From: Oligoflexia bacterium
GTDB lineage: Bacteria > Bdellovibrionota > Bdellovibrionia > Bdellovibrionales > UBA1609
DNA: 6,701 nt
NCBI GenBank assembly: GCA_026914095.1
Contig: JAPPIY010000108.1
Span: 1-6,701 of the forward strand
Direction of reading: 5' to 3'
A program made the translations under genes and the position numbers. The notes beneath the pieces were generated by a model. That model was not told the origin of the DNA. It searched no databases and was given only the letters and a program-made list of their open reading frames with translations. Shown here in pieces: positions 5,103 to 6,701 of this stretch (position 1 is its first letter; every line of letters starts with the position of its first letter).

Positions 5103-5273
5103 TTACAATACTTGCCCCTTTACTAAGGCGCTTGCTACTCTTGTATCAACATTCACATCAACACAGCGGCGCTTAATACCTCCCGCGCCTTTCACATTAA
5201 AAATGGTGAACACAAAGTAGCAGAAGCTACTTTGTGAAAAAGCATGAGTCTGAGATTTTGAATGTAAAATCAT
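5103..5273 (-). CDS. Possible 56-residue ORF just downstream of menF
   Basis: An ATG at 5273, seven bases past the menF stop, opens a 57-codon frame ending in TAA at 5103-5105. The product is not recognised. It begins MILHSKSQTHAFSQ, has a hydrophobic patch (FCYFVFTIF) and a basic-to-polar C-terminal half containing KRRC and VDTRVASAL. There is no clear ribosome binding site. Part of the frame, 5230-5260, belongs to a short repeat that recurs at 6581-6610, and codons in the middle form an 11-bp hairpin. The local G+C is about 43%, above the surroundings. A strong terminator follows. It could be a translated repeat-derived ORF, a structured RNA read through, or a fragment of a lost gene. The plus strand is also open across most of the same stretch, so coding on either strand is unproven. 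Confidence 0.3.
   Translation of the reverse strand: MILHSKSQTHAFSQSSFCYFVFTIFNVKGAGGIKRRCVDVNVDTRVASALVKGQVL
5211..5236. repeat. Perfect 11-bp stem-loop downstream of menF
   Basis: CACAAAGTAGC (5211-5221) pairs perfectly with GCTACTTTGTG (5226-5236) over an AGAA loop. A-rich sequence follows on the plus strand. On the minus strand TTCACC follows, so it is not a classical terminator for menF. It lies 44 bases past the menF stop and inside the 56-codon ORF. Confidence 0.6.
5230..5260 (+). repeat. Short direct repeat, copy A, on the 3' side of menF
   Basis: The 31 bases beginning CTTTGTGAAAAAGCATGAG and ending GAGATTTTG match the 30 bases at 6581-6610 at about 25 of 31 positions with one gap, in the same orientation. 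The two copies bracket menF. It overlaps the right arm of the 5211-5236 hairpin and the 5' part of the small ORF. Confidence 0.5.
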
Positions 5274-5279
5274 AATCGG

Positions 5280-6341
5280 CTATTTAAAAAAACTTTTAAC
5301 CTGTTGTCTTTTTAAATACAGCTCTAACCATTCCTTTTGCAAATCGCTCTCTTTAATCCAACCCCCGCCTGAAAAAATCCGACTCTCTTTGTGATCCCAC
5401 TCTAAAGCCCGCAAAGCCACCAAACAAAAAGAGCGAGCGTTGCTTTCAAAAAAAGCAAAAGGAGAGGCAAAATAAGATCGGGTTTTTTGTGATCTTTGCT
5501 CTTTCAGCCAGAGCCAAGATTCCTCTTTAGGATAACCGCCTACGGCTGGAGTGGGATGCAGAATTTGACAGACTCTTTCAAAATCAAAGCTAGAAAGCCA
5601 TTGGCCGCTTAAGTCTGTCCTCAAATGCTTAAGAGGGGGAAATAGCATTTCTGACTGCTTTTTTTGCTTCCACCGTGTGAGATCAGTTAGTTTTTTTTCA
5701 AGGCCTTTCACTACAAACTCATGCTCTTTCAACTCTTTCCTGCCTGTAAATAAACTGGGACTGTTTTGCTCAGCTGTTCCCGCCAAAGCCATAGTGGAAA
5801 AATGATTCCCGTTCATAGAAAATAAAAACTCAGGAGTAAAGCCTAAAAAGCCCGATTGCCTGTTCCAAAAACCATATAAAAAACCCTGTTTAAAATGAAA
5901 AGTGTTTTTAAATAGATTTTTCAGCAAATTTAAAACAGGAGCTGTGTTAAAAAAAGTCTCACAAAAAGCCGGCGCCACCTTTTGAAACAAACCCTGAAGA
6001 ATAGCCTGCTGAGCTTGAACAAAACACTCTTGATATAAAAGAAAGGAAGGCTTTTGCGAGCTTTCAAATAAACAAAAAGATTTTTGACTCCGCTTTTTGA
6101 AAGTTTTTTCTCTTGAAAATAAAAAATCAAAAAAATGTTTTTTATCAAATCGGCAAATAGAGGAAGGATATATCCAAGCTTTTTTATTTTTGAAAAAAAA
6201 ATCTGGATGATACAAAGAATAGGGGCAAGCTCTATCACCATAGCTAAAAGCCCCCTGCCCTAAAATATACTCGCCTTTAAGGTTTTGAATAATAAAGCCC
6301 TCTTCCAGCCACTTTTGTTTGTCTATGCAATTTAGCTTCAT
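5280..6341 (-). CDS. menF: Isochorismate synthase, MenF/EntC family
   Basis: The enzyme converts chorismate to isochorismate with Mg2+ in the cytosol, supplying MenD. The 353 residues are shorter than E. coli MenF (about 430), mostly by a short N-terminal part. Chorismate-enzyme landmarks appear in order: FQKVAPAF (119-126) with the expected general-base Lys 121, GFTPEFLF (167-174) with the expected acid Glu 171, and LAGTAE (186-191). EHEF follows at 206-209 with a Mg ligand Glu, then HLRTDLSGQW (239-248), HPTPAVGGYP (262-271) and QKEWLE (335-340) with the second metal Glu 337. The usual YAGPxG loop is altered to FASPFA (291-296). Start is ATG at 6341 with AAGAAG immediately before it, a weak site; no better start is visible. 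A promoter candidate lies at 6375-6404 and the terminator at 5014-5048 ends the unit. MenD, its metabolic partner, is 1.9 kb away across the ATPase gene. Salicylate- or siderophore-linked isochorismate synthases are the alternative, but menD nearby favours menaquinone. Confidence 0.9.
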   Translation of the reverse strand: MKLNCIDKQKWLEEGFIIQNLKGEYILGQGAFSYGDRACPYSLYHPDFFFKNKKAWIYPSSICRFDKKHFFDFLFSREKTFKKRSQKSFCLFESSQKPSFLLYQECFVQAQQAILQGLFQKVAPAFCETFFNTAPVLNLLKNLFKNTFHFKQGFLYGFWNRQSGFLGFTPEFLFSMNGNHFSTMALAGTAEQNSPSLFTGRKELKEHEFVVKGLEKKLTDLTRWKQKKQSEMLFPPLKHLRTDLSGQWLSSFDFERVCQILHPTPAVGGYPKEESWLWLKEQRSQKTRSYFASPFAFFESNARSFCLVALRALEWDHKESRIFSGGGWIKESDLQKEWLELYLKRQQVKSFFK

Positions 6342-6374
6342 CTTCTTGCCTATAATAGAGTTGATTTTAAAAAA

Positions 6375-6404
6375 ATCATAAAGAGTTAATTTTTAATGTT
6401 TCAA
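6375..6404 (-). promoter_or_regulatory. Candidate sigma-70-type promoter for menF
   Basis: On the minus strand TTGAAA (6399-6404) and TATGAT (6375-6380) are 18 bases apart, each matching five of six consensus bases. The predicted start near 6368 leaves a leader of about 27 bases. A second option upstream is a perfect TATAAT at 6409-6414 with a weaker TGGAAA -35. Just downstream, 6362-6378 forms a 7-bp A/T palindrome. Confidence 0.45.
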
Positions 6405-6446
6405 GTTTATTATAAACCTAGTTAAAAGAGGTTTTCCAGATATTCC

Positions 6447-6563
6447 TTATAGATTTCCTGTAACTAAACAGTAGGTTCTGAAAAAGTCCATTTTGCTGTT
6501 TAAACGGTATTTTTGTTCAAAAGCGCGCAAATAAATCTTCAAAACGAGTTCAGCTTTGATCAC
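6447..6563 (-). CDS. Doubtful 38-codon ORF upstream of menF
   Basis: A GTG at 6563 opens a frame of 38 codons to TAA at 6447-6449, with AGGG eight bases upstream of the GTG. The product (starting MIKAELVLKIYLRAFEQKYR) is not recognised; it has an amphipathic, protein-like composition, which is why it is listed. An in-frame stop lies four codons before the GTG. It could be a remnant of a larger gene, since a repeat and inverted repeats sit immediately upstream. Confidence 0.2.
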   Translation of the reverse strand: MIKAELVLKIYLRAFEQKYRLNSKMDFFRTYCLVTGNL

Positions 6564-6580
6564 AATACATCCCTAGGTTG

Positions 6581-6610
6581 CTTTGTGGAAAAACATAGGA
6601 CTGAATTTTG
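6581..6610 (+). repeat. Short direct repeat, copy B, on the 5' side of menF
   Basis: The bases from CTTTGTGGAAAAACATAGG to CTGAATTTTG match copy A at 5230-5260 in the same orientation, about 25 of 31 positions with one gap. The similarity fades to either side, with only scattered matches beyond it. With copy A it brackets menF. Confidence 0.5.
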
Positions 6611-6646
6611 CAAGTTTATTGGCAAGCTTTTGAGCCTTTTAAGCTA

Positions 6647-6676
6647 TTTTCTTGCATCTGTAAAAAAGCAAGAAAA
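6647..6676. repeat. 9-bp inverted repeat near the right edge
   Basis: TTTTCTTGC (6647-6655) is repeated inverted as GCAAGAAAA (6668-6676) with a 12-base loop. A smaller hairpin, CTGC-TAAA-GCAG, follows at 6688-6699. No T-run follows the larger stem on the plus strand. The 360 bases upstream of menF otherwise show only its promoter, the doubtful ORF and repeat copy B. Confidence 0.45.
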
Positions 6677-6701
6677 AAATAATAATTCTGCTAAAGCAGT
6701 G

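Noticed and set aside
5103..5280. Search for a known structured RNA (riboswitch, SRP RNA, tmRNA, 6S) in the GC-richer stretch
   Set aside because: No conserved core motif of these RNAs was recognised, so only an unassigned ORF or RNA can be claimed.
5930..6241. Second minus-strand frame inside menF
   Set aside because: It is an alternative reading frame of the menF gene; its hydrophobic product follows from the T-rich composition of the true frame.

Overview
The window is AT-rich (roughly one third G+C by eye) and looks like a chromosomal segment of a Gram-negative bacterium that makes menaquinone by the classical isochorismate route. The two firmest genes are menD (minus strand, 1808-3376) and a menF-type isochorismate synthase (minus strand, 5280-6341), which encode consecutive steps: chorismate to isochorismate, then isochorismate plus 2-oxoglutarate to SEPHCHC. 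I cannot place the organism. A small helical protein with FlgN/FliT-like character next to a TPR protein would fit a flagellated or type III secretion-bearing lineage such as the Bdellovibrio group, but this is a guess. AT-rich genomes with many intergenic repeats occur in several host-associated lineages.

Layout. At 1-58 lies what looks like a degenerate copy of a palindromic repeat. A TPR protein (162-872, minus) and a 118-residue helical protein (1089-1445, minus) follow. The second has a textbook AGGAGG that fixes its start. A 330-base AT-rich gap with two perfect stem-loops separates them from menD. Upstream of menD (3377-3742) there is a minus-strand promoter for menD, a 10-bp inverted repeat around a TATAAT box on the plus strand, a possible 40-codon ORF, and two identical 15-bp palindromes 32 bp apart. 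These lie just before the only large plus-strand gene, an AAA_14/DUF4143 ATPase with a PD-(D/E)XK-like C-terminus (3743-4879).

The 400 bases between the ATPase and menF hold a ~95-bp imperfect palindrome resembling a MITE (4915-5009), a strong bidirectional intrinsic terminator (5014-5048), and a 56-codon minus-strand ORF (5103-5273) of higher G+C with an internal 11-bp hairpin. A short direct repeat flanks menF (5230-5260 and 6581-6610). Upstream of menF is a good sigma-70-like promoter (6375-6404), then about 300 bases with only a doubtful 38-codon ORF and inverted repeats.

The four larger minus-strand genes do not form one obvious operon, because the gaps are long and menD and menF each have their own promoter candidate. 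The ATPase with its operators and adjacent mobile-looking repeats sits between two men genes and reads as an insertion into a menaquinone locus. I saw no tRNA, rRNA, CRISPR array or complete insertion sequence. I found no convincing new multi-gene system; the most unusual signals are the paired palindromes before the ATPase, the repeat families, and unusual active-site substitutions in MenD and MenF.
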